The notes: a model not told the origin generated them from the letters alone. A stretch of 14,627 bases of DNA from Desulfurellales bacterium (GCA_027074255.1 JALTDI010000335.1:1-14627), one strand, 5' to 3'; positions 6,512 to 12,883 are shown, counted from the first letter of the stretch. Numbers and translations are program-made.

Positions 6512-7333
6512 GTGTCGGAAAAAATGAGCCCTAAAACCTTTGAGGATATGAGACAATTCATTTATGATAAATCAGGTATTTTTTTTGAAAAAAACAAAGA
6601 ATATTTGCTGACAAACAGGCTTAAAAAGAGAATGGATAACCTTAAAATGAATACTTTTGAGGAGTATTTGAGGTATATCAAATCGGTGTCTGGAACAAAA
6701 GAGATGCCCAAGCTCTTTGATGCCGTAACAATCAACGAAACATATTTTTTCAGACACATAAATCAAATTAATGCATTTGCTGATGCTATGGTTCCGGAGA
6801 TGTTAAAAAGAAAAAGAGGCATCAATATTTGGAGTGCCGCCTGTTCAAGCGGTGAAGAACCGTATACTCTCGCAATAGCTCTGATGGAGAAATACGGCTC
6901 AAACATTCCGGCTCGAATTCTGGCATCGGATATCAGCAATGAGATTCTTGACAAGGCCAAAGAAGGTATATACGGTGAATATTCTCTGAAAGAACTTACA
7001 GTTGATATGAAAAAGAAATATTTTGATAATATAGGACCTGGAAAATATAAAATCAAAGATACGGTTAAGAAAAAATGTGTTTTTAAAAATATAAACATTA
7101 CCGATGATAGACAGTTAAGAAGTGTAGGGAAAATGGATACTATATTTTGCCGTAATGTTCTGATTTATTTTGATAATGCAGCAAGACAAAAAGTAGTCAA
7201 CAAATTCTACCATGATATACTAAATCCCGGCGGGTATCTTATTTTGGGTGCCACAGAATCGATTTCCAGACTTAAAACTGAATTCAAGCTGTGCCATTTT
7301 AAAATGGCTATTGCATATCAAAAACCACTATAA
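6512..7333 (+). CDS. cheR: CheR-type chemoreceptor glutamate methyltransferase
   Basis: CheR transfers methyl groups from S-adenosylmethionine to glutamates of chemoreceptors. The 273-residue protein has the helical CheR N-domain (1-75), then E-T-Y-F-F-R (76-81), S-A-A-C-S-S-G-E-E-P-Y (108-118) as the SAM-binding loop, an acidic strand ending A-S-D-I-S (138-142), N-V-L-I-Y-F (215-220) and G-G-Y-L-I-L-G-A-T-E-S (240-250), all hallmarks of the family. No TPR or other C-terminal extension is present. GTG at 6512 is preferred because AAGGGGA (6494-6500) lies 11 bases upstream. An ATG at 6524 would have poor spacing. It is paired only with the HDOD gene; no cheB, cheA or receptor is in view, so it may serve an alternative signalling pathway rather than a classic chemotaxis cluster. 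Confidence 0.92.
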   Translation: MSEKMSPKTFEDMRQFIYDKSGIFFEKNKEYLLTNRLKKRMDNLKMNTFEEYLRYIKSVSGTKEMPKLFDAVTINETYFFRHINQINAFADAMVPEMLKRKRGINIWSAACSSGEEPYTLAIALMEKYGSNIPARILASDISNEILDKAKEGIYGEYSLKELTVDMKKKYFDNIGPGKYKIKDTVKKKCVFKNINITDDRQLRSVGKMDTIFCRNVLIYFDNAARQKVVNKFYHDILNPGGYLILGATESISRLKTEFKLCHFKMAIAYQKPL

Positions 7334-7342
7334 AAATAAGAA

Positions 7343-7814
7343 GAGAGTGAATCTATAAGCCGGGTTCTGTACCGGGCATATTATAAAAATAAGCTCGGCG
7401 GCGGTCATTTATCTAAGCGACCTACCCGAAAACCCTCCTTGTATAAAAATCATACAAAGAACAGCAGAGTCGACTCTAAAAAGGTTTTCCTATTTGGTCT
7501 TGCTCCAAAGCGGGGTTTACCGTGCCTTGAAATATTACTATTTCAAGCGGTGGGCTCTTACCCCACCTTTTCACCCTTACCCCGCACTCATCTTTTAATT
7601 AATTCATTAGTTGATTTGAACTTTTGTTGATACAGAAAAGACCTTAACCCTAAAAAAATAAAATCGTTAAAAGATGAGTGCGGGGCGGTTTTTTTTCTGC
7701 GGCACTTTCCTTTGGGTCACCCCAACCGACTTTTCAATCGGCGCTTCCGACTCTATGGAGCCCGGACTTTCCTCTCGCAGGGATTTACCCCAAGCGACCA
7801 CCCGATTCACTCTC
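7343..7814 (-). ncRNA. rnpB: RNase P RNA, bacterial class A
   Basis: Catalytic RNA of RNase P, which trims the 5' leaders of tRNA precursors and pre-tmRNA. On the minus strand it begins with GAGAGTGAATC (7814-7804), which pairs perfectly over 11 bases with GATTCACTCTC (7353-7343) to form P1. Conserved blocks are clear: GAGGAAAGTCCGGGCTCC (about 7775-7757), the TAAGGGTGAAAAGGTG..TAAGAGCCCACCG region (about 7579-7547), GGCACGGTAAACCCCGCTTTGGAGCAAG with ATAGG nearby, and AGAACCCGGCTTATAG near the 3' end. Length is about 472 nt, longer than the E. coli RNA (~377). Much of the extra length is an enlarged P12 (see separate entry). The 3' end is only nine bases from the convergent cheR stop. A T-rich stretch follows the P1 strand, but no classic terminator hairpin is seen. 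Confidence 0.95.
7580..7685 (-). repeat. Inverted repeat forming an expanded P12 helix of RNase P RNA
   Basis: The arms at 7580-7598 and 7667-7685 are perfect 19-base reverse complements, separated by 68 bases. They occupy the P12 position, between the AAACCGC block and the TAAGGGTGAAA block. P12 is known to vary among bacteria, but this one is long and carries a large AT-rich apical insert with no obvious internal fold. Confidence 0.85.
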
Positions 7815-7820
7815 AAATTG

Positions 7821-7848
7821 ATTTTAAACCAAAGTTGCCCTATTTCAA
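7821..7848 (-). promoter_or_regulatory. rnpB promoter
   Basis: On the minus strand, TTGAAA (7848-7843), 16-base spacer, TAAAAT (7826-7821). Counting seven bases from the -10 box gives a start at 7814, exactly the first base of the P1 helix, which supports both calls. Confidence 0.7.
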
Positions 7849-7858
7849 GATAAAAAAA

Positions 7859-8125
7859 CTACCAGCTCCATCCTTCATCAAGAAGCTGTCTCATAACGGG
7901 GAATACTTTATCATAGCTTCCTTCAAAGTATCCCTTTATGGTACCATCTTTCGAAACATCAAATCTAATGCCCAAATCTTCAAGGTGTCTTTTCATTTTT
8001 TCCTCTTCATCAGAAGATATTCGATCGGCATAGACGTCAAGGTAGCATACTCCGTCCATCGACCATTTCGCAGCATTATAAAACCCCATCAACTTCTTAT
8101 GGCCATCTTCGTGCAAATGAGACAT
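7859..8125 (-). CDS. Hypothetical protein, 88 residues
   Basis: I do not recognise a family. From ATG 8125 the product begins with a His-rich stretch (M-S-H-L-H-E-D-G-H-K-K), followed by an aromatic segment with A-K-W-S-M-D-G-V, an acidic helix (S-S-D-E-E-E-K-M-K-R-H-L-E-D, about 39-52), a short beta-like region and a C-terminal helix ending in G-W-S-W. There is no signal peptide or membrane segment, so it is probably cytoplasmic, with a small alpha/beta fold. The start is fixed by GGAGG seven bases upstream, and a strong promoter (TTGACA/TATATT) precedes it, so I think it is a real gene. It lies just upstream of rnpB, whose own promoter starts within 20 bases of its stop. Confidence 0.7.
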   Translation of the reverse strand: MSHLHEDGHKKLMGFYNAAKWSMDGVCYLDVYADRISSDEEEKMKRHLEDLGIRFDVSKDGTIKGYFEGSYDKVFPVMRQLLDEGWSW

Positions 8126-8132
8126 ACAATAA

Positions 8133-8137
8133 CCTCC
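8133..8137 (-). promoter_or_regulatory. Ribosome binding site fixing the start of the 88-residue protein
   Basis: GGAGG on the minus strand, seven bases before ATG 8125. It lies inside the longer reading frame that opens with TTG at 8161, so the TTG start is rejected. Confidence 0.8.
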
Positions 8138-8159
8138 AAAACATTCATTATTTGTTAGC

Positions 8160-8188
8160 AATATATTATTTTACATCTTCAATGTCAA
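8160..8188 (-). promoter_or_regulatory. Promoter of the 88-residue protein gene
   Basis: On the minus strand, TTGACA (8188-8183), 17-base spacer, TATATT (8165-8160). The predicted start near 8153 gives a leader of about 28 bases that contains the GGAGG site. Confidence 0.65.
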
Positions 8189-8200
8189 ATTCAACTTAAC

Positions 8201-8452
8201 CTAAGCTTTTAGGTCTATGTGTCCTTCTTTTGGTTCTTTTTTCTGCCTCTGATGCTCTTTTTTTTCATCAATTACATTCTCGGGGTTGTTCTCCGTCTCC
8301 TTCACCTGCGTGGCTTTTATCTCTTCCTCCTTTTTATTGATTATGCCTTTAAAAGCCTCTCCCACAGCAGCCTGCGCCAAAACATTGCTGTTAATTTGAC
8401 TTTGAGATGTAGCGTTTAAGATAACATTTTGGACATCAATGGGACCTACCAC
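8201..8452 (-). CDS. Small charged hypothetical protein, 83 residues
   Basis: The start is GTG 8452, with AAGGAG (8463-8458) five bases upstream and overlapping the apgM stop. Only two bases separate the two frames. The N-terminal 40 residues form a mild amphipathic helix (P-I-D-V-Q-N-V-I-L-N-A-T-S-Q-S-Q-I). The middle is rich in Lys, Glu and Gln and looks disordered or coiled. The end is G-H-I-D-L-K-A. From memory, this shape (I-D-x-x-x start, K/E/Q-rich middle, H-I-D-hydrophobic-K end) resembles small uncharacterised proteins near flagellar genes in deltaproteobacteria and Deferribacteres, but no flagellar gene is visible here. Function unknown; likely cytoplasmic. It is probably co-transcribed with apgM. 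Confidence 0.65.
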   Translation of the reverse strand: MVGPIDVQNVILNATSQSQINSNVLAQAAVGEAFKGIINKKEEEIKATQVKETENNPENVIDEKKEHQRQKKEPKEGHIDLKA

Positions 8453-8454
8453 AG

Positions 8455-9615
8455 CTACTCCTTAAATAGGATTTTGTTTATAAACTCGTATCCCTTTTCT
8501 ATAAAAATACCTTTTTTGCAAGAACTTTCGCTATATACATTTCTCTTTTTCGTTTCCTTTGCAGTATCCAATACGGCAAACGGAACGGGTTCGCTTGTGT
8601 GCGTTTTAATTTTTATCGGTGTGGGGTGGTCTGGCAGCACTGCTATCTTCAACCCCCCTTCTATATCCGAAGACATTTTTAAGCATTCACCGACTATTTT
8701 TTTATCGAAAAGCTCTATGGCTTCAATCTTGGCGTTTAGATCACCCATATGTCCGGTTTCGTCGGTTGCCTCAACGTGAACGTATGCAAAATCACCACCG
8801 TCACTAAAAAAATCAAAAGCCGCATTGATTTTACCGTAATAGTTCGTATCCAAAAAACCGGTCATTCCGTCAACTTCGGGTATGTGGCATCCTGTTAGTT
8901 TCCCTATGCCAACCATCAAATCAACTGCGCTAATCATACAGCCGCTTTTGTTAAACTTCTCGCTAAAAAGCGGCATTGAGGGTTTCTTGCCCTCTCCCCA
9001 AAGCCAAATTGCATTTGCCTGTTTGTGTATATCGTTATCTTTTAAAACGGATGAGGCTTTCTCCATAATCTTCAACAGCTTTGCTCTGCCCTCCCCTTTC
9101 GGTAAATACTCCTCTATCTTTTTATCGGATATATCGTGCGGAGGTGTAGTTTTATCACTCATTCCGTTTCTCCATATCATTAAATTTCTGTAACTCACAC
9201 CGGCAAAAAACTCAATATCATCAAATTCTCTGTTGTCGTTTAACAACTTTATCAGCAAAGACGCCTTTTGCGTTGTTATGTGACCAGCTGCAAAATCCTT
9301 CATTATTCCGTTTTCTATATTTACAAAATTACATCTGTATGCAACATCGTTTTCGCCCATCTCAATGGATTTGCTGATTGCCTCAAGGGGCGCTCTGCCG
9401 GTATAATATTTTAGCGGGTCATATCCCAAAACGCTGAGGTTTGCCACATCGCTTCCGGGATTTAGAGTATCCGGCACGGTTTTAACCATACCTTTAATGC
9501 CAGCGGCAATCCTGTCCATATTCGGCGTTTTCGCATACTCAAGCGGCGTTTTAGAGCCTAATTCATCCATCTGCCAATCTGCCATTCCGTCTCCGAGCAA
9601 AATTATATATTTCAT
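8455..9615 (-). CDS. apgM: Cofactor-independent phosphoglycerate mutase, archaeal type (or proposed homoserine kinase)
   Basis: The 386-residue protein belongs to the alkaline-phosphatase superfamily ApgM branch, which interconverts 3- and 2-phosphoglycerate with two metal ions and no bisphosphoglycerate. Visible residues: Asp9 in L-G-D-G-M-A-D-W (metal), Ser55 in N-P-G-S-D-V-A-N-L (predicted phosphoserine nucleophile), Asp285 and His289 in D-E-T-G-H-M-G-D, Asp329-His330 in L-P-D-H-P-T-P, and His339 in H-T-S-E-P. The length is normal for the bacterial subgroup. Some bacterial members of this subgroup have been proposed to act as homoserine kinases where thrB is missing, so the glycolytic role is not certain. 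The ATG at 9615 is two bases from the end of its usual AGGTG site, which overlaps the upstream yjbQ stop; the genes are eight bases apart. It forms an operon with yjbQ and the 83-residue gene. Confidence 0.9.
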   Translation of the reverse strand: MKYIILLGDGMADWQMDELGSKTPLEYAKTPNMDRIAAGIKGMVKTVPDTLNPGSDVANLSVLGYDPLKYYTGRAPLEAISKSIEMGENDVAYRCNFVNIENGIMKDFAAGHITTQKASLLIKLLNDNREFDDIEFFAGVSYRNLMIWRNGMSDKTTPPHDISDKKIEEYLPKGEGRAKLLKIMEKASSVLKDNDIHKQANAIWLWGEGKKPSMPLFSEKFNKSGCMISAVDLMVGIGKLTGCHIPEVDGMTGFLDTNYYGKINAAFDFFSDGGDFAYVHVEATDETGHMGDLNAKIEAIELFDKKIVGECLKMSSDIEGGLKIAVLPDHPTPIKIKTHTSEPVPFAVLDTAKETKKRNVYSESSCKKGIFIEKGYEFINKILFKE

Positions 9616-9623
9616 TGAAACAC

Positions 9624-10010
9624 CTACCCTTCGATAATTTTTATATAAATCTCTCTTCTTCTTGGTCCGTCAAATTCCATAAAAAATACGCCCTGCCACC
9701 TGCCGAGCATCAGCTTTGAATTTTCAACAATAATCGACACACTTGAACCCACCATACTTGATTGAATATGGGCATCTGAATTACCCTCATGATGTTTGTA
9801 ACTATCGGAATACGGAACAAGTTGGCTCAATTTCTCCAAAATATCGTCTGCTACATCAGAATCGTATGCCTCGTTTATGATTACTCCGGCTGTTGTATGC
9901 GGAACATAAACAACAACCAATCCGTTTTGAATATTAATGCTGTCCTTTATAATATGCGTTATATCTACAGCCTCTTTCCTTCTGTTTGTTTCTATTTTTT
10001 TTATAATCAT
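9624..10010 (-). CDS. yjbQ: YjbQ/UPF0047 family protein
   Basis: The product has 128 residues from ATG 10010. The three family signatures are present: Y-V-P-H-T-T-A-G-V-I-I-N-E (35-47), H-H-E-G-N-S-D-A-H-I-Q-S-S-M-V-G-S-S (73-90) and L-G-R-W-Q-G-V-F-F-M-E-F-D-G-P-R-R-R (102-119). His38, His73, His74 and His81 probably line a metal-binding pocket. E. coli YjbQ shows weak thiamine-phosphate synthase activity, and the family is often annotated on that basis, but its cellular role is unsettled. An ATG at 10028 in the same frame lacks a Shine-Dalgarno and lies upstream of the predicted transcript start. ATG 10010 has GAGGG seven bases upstream and is preferred. It is the first gene of a minus-strand operon with apgM. 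Confidence 0.9.
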   Translation of the reverse strand: MIIKKIETNRRKEAVDITHIIKDSINIQNGLVVVYVPHTTAGVIINEAYDSDVADDILEKLSQLVPYSDSYKHHEGNSDAHIQSSMVGSSVSIIVENSKLMLGRWQGVFFMEFDGPRRREIYIKIIEG

Positions 10011-10017
10011 ATCATAA

Positions 10018-10022
10018 CCCTC
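10018..10022 (-). promoter_or_regulatory. Ribosome binding site fixing the yjbQ start
   Basis: GAGGG on the minus strand, seven bases before ATG 10010. Confidence 0.65.
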
Positions 10023-10028
10023 ATCCAA

Positions 10029-10056
10029 TATTTATACATTTTGTCAAAAAAGTCAA
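10029..10056 (-). promoter_or_regulatory. Putative yjbQ-apgM promoter
   Basis: On the minus strand, TTGACT (10056-10051), 16-base spacer, TAAATA (10034-10029). The start would be near 10022. The sequence TTTTGAC occurs as two closely spaced copies here, so the exact -35 box is ambiguous. Confidence 0.45.
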
Positions 10057-10072
10057 AATTTTATAAAAGCGG

Positions 10073-10101
10073 TTGAATTATAAAGGATTATATGGTATCT
10101 A
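10073..10101 (+). promoter_or_regulatory. Putative minCDE promoter placed for leaderless start
   Basis: TTGAAT (10073-10078), 17-base spacer, TATCTA (10096-10101), with TGG at 10093-10095 acting as an extended -10. The start would be about 10108-10109, at the minC ATG. Confidence 0.5.
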
Positions 10102-10108
10102 TTAAAAG

Positions 10109-10777
10109 ATGGAAAAAGTGGCAATTAAAGGTAAAAATTTCTTAGGCTTTGAATTAGAAATCAATATTGATAAAATAGATGAAATAAAAAAAGAGCTCGA
10201 GTTGGTTTTGGCAAGCAGCTCACATTTTTTACAAAACACACTCCTCACTCTTAAATTAAACGAAACAAACAAAATTTTATCTAATGATATACTTAAATTT
10301 TTGAAAGATAAAAACATATATATTAATGCCGTAGTTGTCGCAGATAAAAAGGGCTGCAATGCAGATATACCCGTCATAGAAACGAAAAATATGCATCTTT
10401 TGGCTGAAAAGCAGGACAAACAAATAGCTACATACAGAGGGAATGTAAGAAACGGGCAGACTATCCGAGCTGACGGCGACCTCGTTATAACAGGGAATGT
10501 CAATTCGAATTCTTATATCTACGCAACAGGCAACATTTTTGTTCTCGGCAAATTAAACGGCATTCCTCATGCCGGATATGGCGGGAATAACGATGCCATA
10601 ATTTTTGCTTTTGCACTAAACCCTCCTCAAATAAGAATAGGCGATTTTATAACTCGCTCGCCCGAAGAAGGAGTGAGCCTAAGAAACATAAAGGGCGTAC
10701 TGCCTGAGGTAGCTTATATTAACGACAATAACATAATGATTAATACATACGAAGAATGGTTAAGATTAAAGGATTAA
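10109..10777 (+). CDS. minC: Septum site-determining protein MinC
   Basis: MinC inhibits FtsZ assembly away from midcell and is carried to the membrane by MinD. The 222-residue protein has the N-terminal FtsZ-inhibiting domain (about 1-95) and the C-terminal beta-helix dimerisation domain (about 105-215). The second shows V-R-N-G-Q-T-I-R-A-D-G-D-L-V-I-T-G-N-V (113-131), A-T-G-N-I-F-V-L-G (about 139-147) and A-G-Y-G-G-N-N-D-A. The MinD-contact motif usually written RSGQ is Arg114-Asn-Gly-Gln here. There is no Shine-Dalgarno at a usable distance: AAGGA at 10083-10087 is 21 bases away. An in-frame TAA at 10103 rules out a longer protein. GTG 10118 is a possible alternative start. minD begins 11 bases after the stop. 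Confidence 0.92.
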   Translation: MEKVAIKGKNFLGFELEINIDKIDEIKKELELVLASSSHFLQNTLLTLKLNETNKILSNDILKFLKDKNIYINAVVVADKKGCNADIPVIETKNMHLLAEKQDKQIATYRGNVRNGQTIRADGDLVITGNVNSNSYIYATGNIFVLGKLNGIPHAGYGGNNDAIIFAFALNPPQIRIGDFITRSPEEGVSLRNIKGVLPEVAYINDNNIMINTYEEWLRLKD

Positions 10778-10788
10778 TGGAGTAAATT

Positions 10789-11586
10789 ATGTCGGGAAAA
10801 GTTTTAACTATCACATCGGGAAAAGGCGGTGTCGGAAAATCCACATCATCCGCCAATATAGCTCTCGGTTTGGCGCTATCGGGTAAAAAGGTTGTTACAA
10901 TTGATTTGGATATCGGATTGAGAAACCTTGATATGATACTTGGTCTTGAAAACAGAATAGTTTATGATGTGGTAAATATCGTAGAAAAGGTCTGCAAGCT
11001 CAACCAGGCTCTAATTAAGGATAAACGTACCGATAATATGTTTTTGATAGCAGCAGCTCAAACAAGAGATAAATCCGCCGTTTCGGCTCAACAGATAACA
11101 AACTTAACTAACGATTTGAAAAAAGATTTCGATTACATAATACTTGACTCTCCAGCGGGCATAGAAAGCGGTTTTAAAAATGCTATGACTCCAGCTGACG
11201 AGGTCATTATTATCACCACACCGGAAATTTCTGCGGTTAGGGATGCGGATAGGGTAATTGGTATTCTTGAGGCAAACACGAAGAAAGATGTGAGTTTAAT
11301 TATAAACAGAATAAACCCGAGATTGGTGAAAAAAGGCGATATGATGAGTAAAGACGACGTTCTTCAGGTTTTAAGCATACCGCTTATCGGTGTTGTTCCG
11401 GAAGACGATAATATTGTAAGCTATACCAACATAGGAGAACCCTCCATACTGCATAAAGAATCAGACTCAGGTTTGGCATATAAAAATATAGTAAAAAGAA
11501 TACTCGGTGAGGATATTTCGTTCATGGAAATAACAGAGGAAAAAAAGGGATTTTTACAAAGTATAATTAACTTTTTTAAGGAATAG
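10789..11586 (+). CDS. minD: Septum site-determining ATPase MinD
   Basis: MinD is a membrane-binding ATPase that recruits MinC and oscillates under the control of MinE. The deviant Walker A motif S-G-K-G-G-V-G-K-S-T is at 10-19, with signature Lys12 and P-loop Lys17. Switch I carries D-L-D-I-G-L-R-N-L-D (39-48), and the Walker B-like strand is Y-I-I-L-D-S-P-A-G-I-E-S-G. The C-terminal amphipathic helix K-K-G-F-L-Q-S-I-I-N-F-F-K-E (252-265) is the usual membrane-targeting sequence. Length, 265 residues, is typical. TGGAG at 10778-10782 precedes the ATG. It sits between minC and minE (five bases to minE), so the whole Min system is in one operon. Confidence 0.96.
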   Translation: MSGKVLTITSGKGGVGKSTSSANIALGLALSGKKVVTIDLDIGLRNLDMILGLENRIVYDVVNIVEKVCKLNQALIKDKRTDNMFLIAAAQTRDKSAVSAQQITNLTNDLKKDFDYIILDSPAGIESGFKNAMTPADEVIIITTPEISAVRDADRVIGILEANTKKDVSLIINRINPRLVKKGDMMSKDDVLQVLSIPLIGVVPEDDNIVSYTNIGEPSILHKESDSGLAYKNIVKRILGEDISFMEITEEKKGFLQSIINFFKE

Positions 11587-11591
11587 TCGGT

Positions 11592-11831
11592 ATGTTTTTC
11601 GATTTTTTTAAAAAACGCAAAAAGACAAGTGCCAATCAAGCCAAAGAAAGGCTTCAAATAATTCTGGCTCACGAAAGAGCCACAAACAAAGCTCCTTTTT
11701 TGAACGATATGAGGAAAGACATAATAAAAGTTATATCTAAATACGTTGATATAGACCCGAAAACGATTAACGTCTCTCTTCAAAAAGATAACTCTGTGGA
11801 AGTGCTTGAAATAAATATACCTATTAAATAA
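11592..11831 (+). CDS. minE: Cell division topological specificity factor MinE
   Basis: MinE stimulates MinD ATPase and confines MinCD to the poles. The 79-residue product shows the N-terminal amphipathic membrane anchor (M-F-F-D-F-F-K-K-R-K-K), the contact helix A-K-E-R-L-Q-I-I-L-A-H-E-R-A (about 17-30) that binds MinD, and the C-terminal dimerisation domain ending in E-V-L-E-I-N-I-P-I. AAGGA at 11579-11583 lies eight bases before the ATG and overlaps the minD stop region. Its last eight bases overlap the 3' end of the opposite-strand EamA gene. The reading frames are both intact there, so this is not an annotation artefact. Confidence 0.94.
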   Translation: MFFDFFKKRKKTSANQAKERLQIILAHERATNKAPFLNDMRKDIIKVISKYVDIDPKTINVSLQKDNSVEVLEINIPIK

Positions 11832-12711
11832 CTTCCTTCTTTTTCACATATTTGCTTGATACCTGCAGCAGAATGCCGGATATTATTAAAATCAAAGCTA
11901 TGAATGAGTAGGAATATATCTTTTTTGATAGGAAAACATTTATAAACAGAAGACCGACAAACGGCGTCAGATACACAACGTTTGATACTATATGGATATT
12001 GCCTTTTTTTAATGCGCTAAACCAAAACAGATATGATATGCCGTTGACGAATACGCCGTTGATAAAAAGCCAGAAAAGAATACTTGTGTTAATGAATTCG
12101 GTTTTACAAAGCGGTATAAGAATTACGGAGAATATAAAAGAAGATAAAAAATACACAAAAACCGATACCGTTTCGTCGTATTTAACCTTCTTTCCCAGCA
12201 CAGAAAAAAGGGCAAAACTTAAAGCCGCTAAAAAAGCCAGTACATCACCCTTTATGTTGCCAAAATCCGTATATAGCGGATGTCCTTTTGTGACTATCAC
12301 AACAACGCCGGCAAAGCTTATAAATATGGAAATTATTTTTATGACAGTTAGCTGTTCTTTGAGAATTAAAACGGCTAAAACAACTACGAGAATGGGCCAT
12401 AAATAATTGATTATGAAAACCTCCTGCGCAGGGGCTATGCCGAATGCGCCGTATAAAAAAACAAAATAGATAAATGCACCGAGAAAACCCAAAAAAGACA
12501 TATATGCAAATTCTTTTAAATTATAACGTTTCAATACAGCAGTCTTTTTGTTGAGAAATAAATAAGCACCCAATGTTAATGTCGAGATTAAATTGGAAAA
12601 TAGAAGCATAGAAAAATTATTCATGCCTTTGAGAATGTTTTCTGAGCAAACGGGTATGAGCGCCCAGGAAATTACACACAAAATTACATAAAAATAAGCT
12701 TTAAGTGCCAT
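11824..12711 (-). CDS. EamA/DMT-family membrane transporter
   Basis: The 295-residue product has about ten hydrophobic helices spread over the whole length, in two homologous halves (about 1-140 and 150-290), each a five-helix EamA unit. Recognisable features include the N-terminal S-W-A-L-I-P-V in helix 1, N-Y-L-W-P-I-L-V-V-V-L-A-V-L-I-L-K-E in the fourth helix of the first half, and the equivalent Y-L-T-P-F-V-G-L-L-F-I-N-V-F-L in the second. Members export metabolites or amino acids; the substrate cannot be predicted. The start overlaps the Trm112-like gene by 11 bases and has only a weak GAAAG upstream, so translation is probably coupled. It is the last gene of a three-gene minus-strand operon. 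Confidence 0.88.
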   Translation of the reverse strand: MALKAYFYVILCVISWALIPVCSENILKGMNNFSMLLFSNLISTLTLGAYLFLNKKTAVLKRYNLKEFAYMSFLGFLGAFIYFVFLYGAFGIAPAQEVFIINYLWPILVVVLAVLILKEQLTVIKIISIFISFAGVVVIVTKGHPLYTDFGNIKGDVLAFLAALSFALFSVLGKKVKYDETVSVFVYFLSSFIFSVILIPLCKTEFINTSILFWLFINGVFVNGISYLFWFSALKKGNIHIVSNVVYLTPFVGLLFINVFLSKKIYSYSFIALILIISGILLQVSSKYVKKKEVI

Positions 12712-12883
12712 TTTCTTTCATTTCAATTTTTTCTTCTGCAAGCAGTATGGGTATTCCGTCTTTTATCGGAAACTTAACGCTGCATTGCCTGCATATTAGG
12801 AAATTCCCCTCATCGTCTATAACCAAATCTTTTCCGCATATAGGGCAGCATAAAATATCAACGAAACTTTCTTTTAAATTCAT
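12701..12883 (-). CDS. Trm112/UPF0434-family zinc-ribbon protein
   Basis: The 60-residue protein begins with the family's hydrophobic helix (F-V-D-I-L-C-C-P-I-C-G) and has Cys13-x2-Cys16 and Cys31-x2-Cys34, which should bind one zinc ion. I-P-I-L-L-A-E-E near residues 44-51 is the usual end of the domain. In eukaryotes and archaea Trm112 activates methyltransferases; the bacterial homologues (such as E. coli YcaR) are of uncertain function. GGAGG at 12894-12890 lies six bases before the ATG, inside the end of the preceding gene. It overlaps both neighbours, by 26 and 11 bases, so co-translation with the DUF2726 and EamA genes is likely. Confidence 0.88.
   Translation of the reverse strand: MNLKESFVDILCCPICGKDLVIDDEGNFLICRQCSVKFPIKDGIPILLAEEKIEMKENGT

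Noticed and set aside
7439..7630. Plus-strand frame of 63 codons
   Set aside because: It lies wholly within rnpB on the opposite strand and has no Shine-Dalgarno or family similarity.
7712..8158. Plus-strand frame of 148 codons
   Set aside because: It is antisense to the rnpB 5' region and to the 88-residue gene, which has its own promoter and Shine-Dalgarno. The translation is low-complexity and unlike any protein I know.
8126..8161. TTG start at 8161 for the 88-residue protein
   Set aside because: The GGAGG site lies inside the added codons, seven bases before ATG 8125, so the shorter form is preferred.
8199..8214. ACCTAA/TTAGGT hairpin at the end of the 83-residue gene
   Set aside because: It has only six pairs, and no T-tract follows on the minus strand, so it is not a credible terminator.
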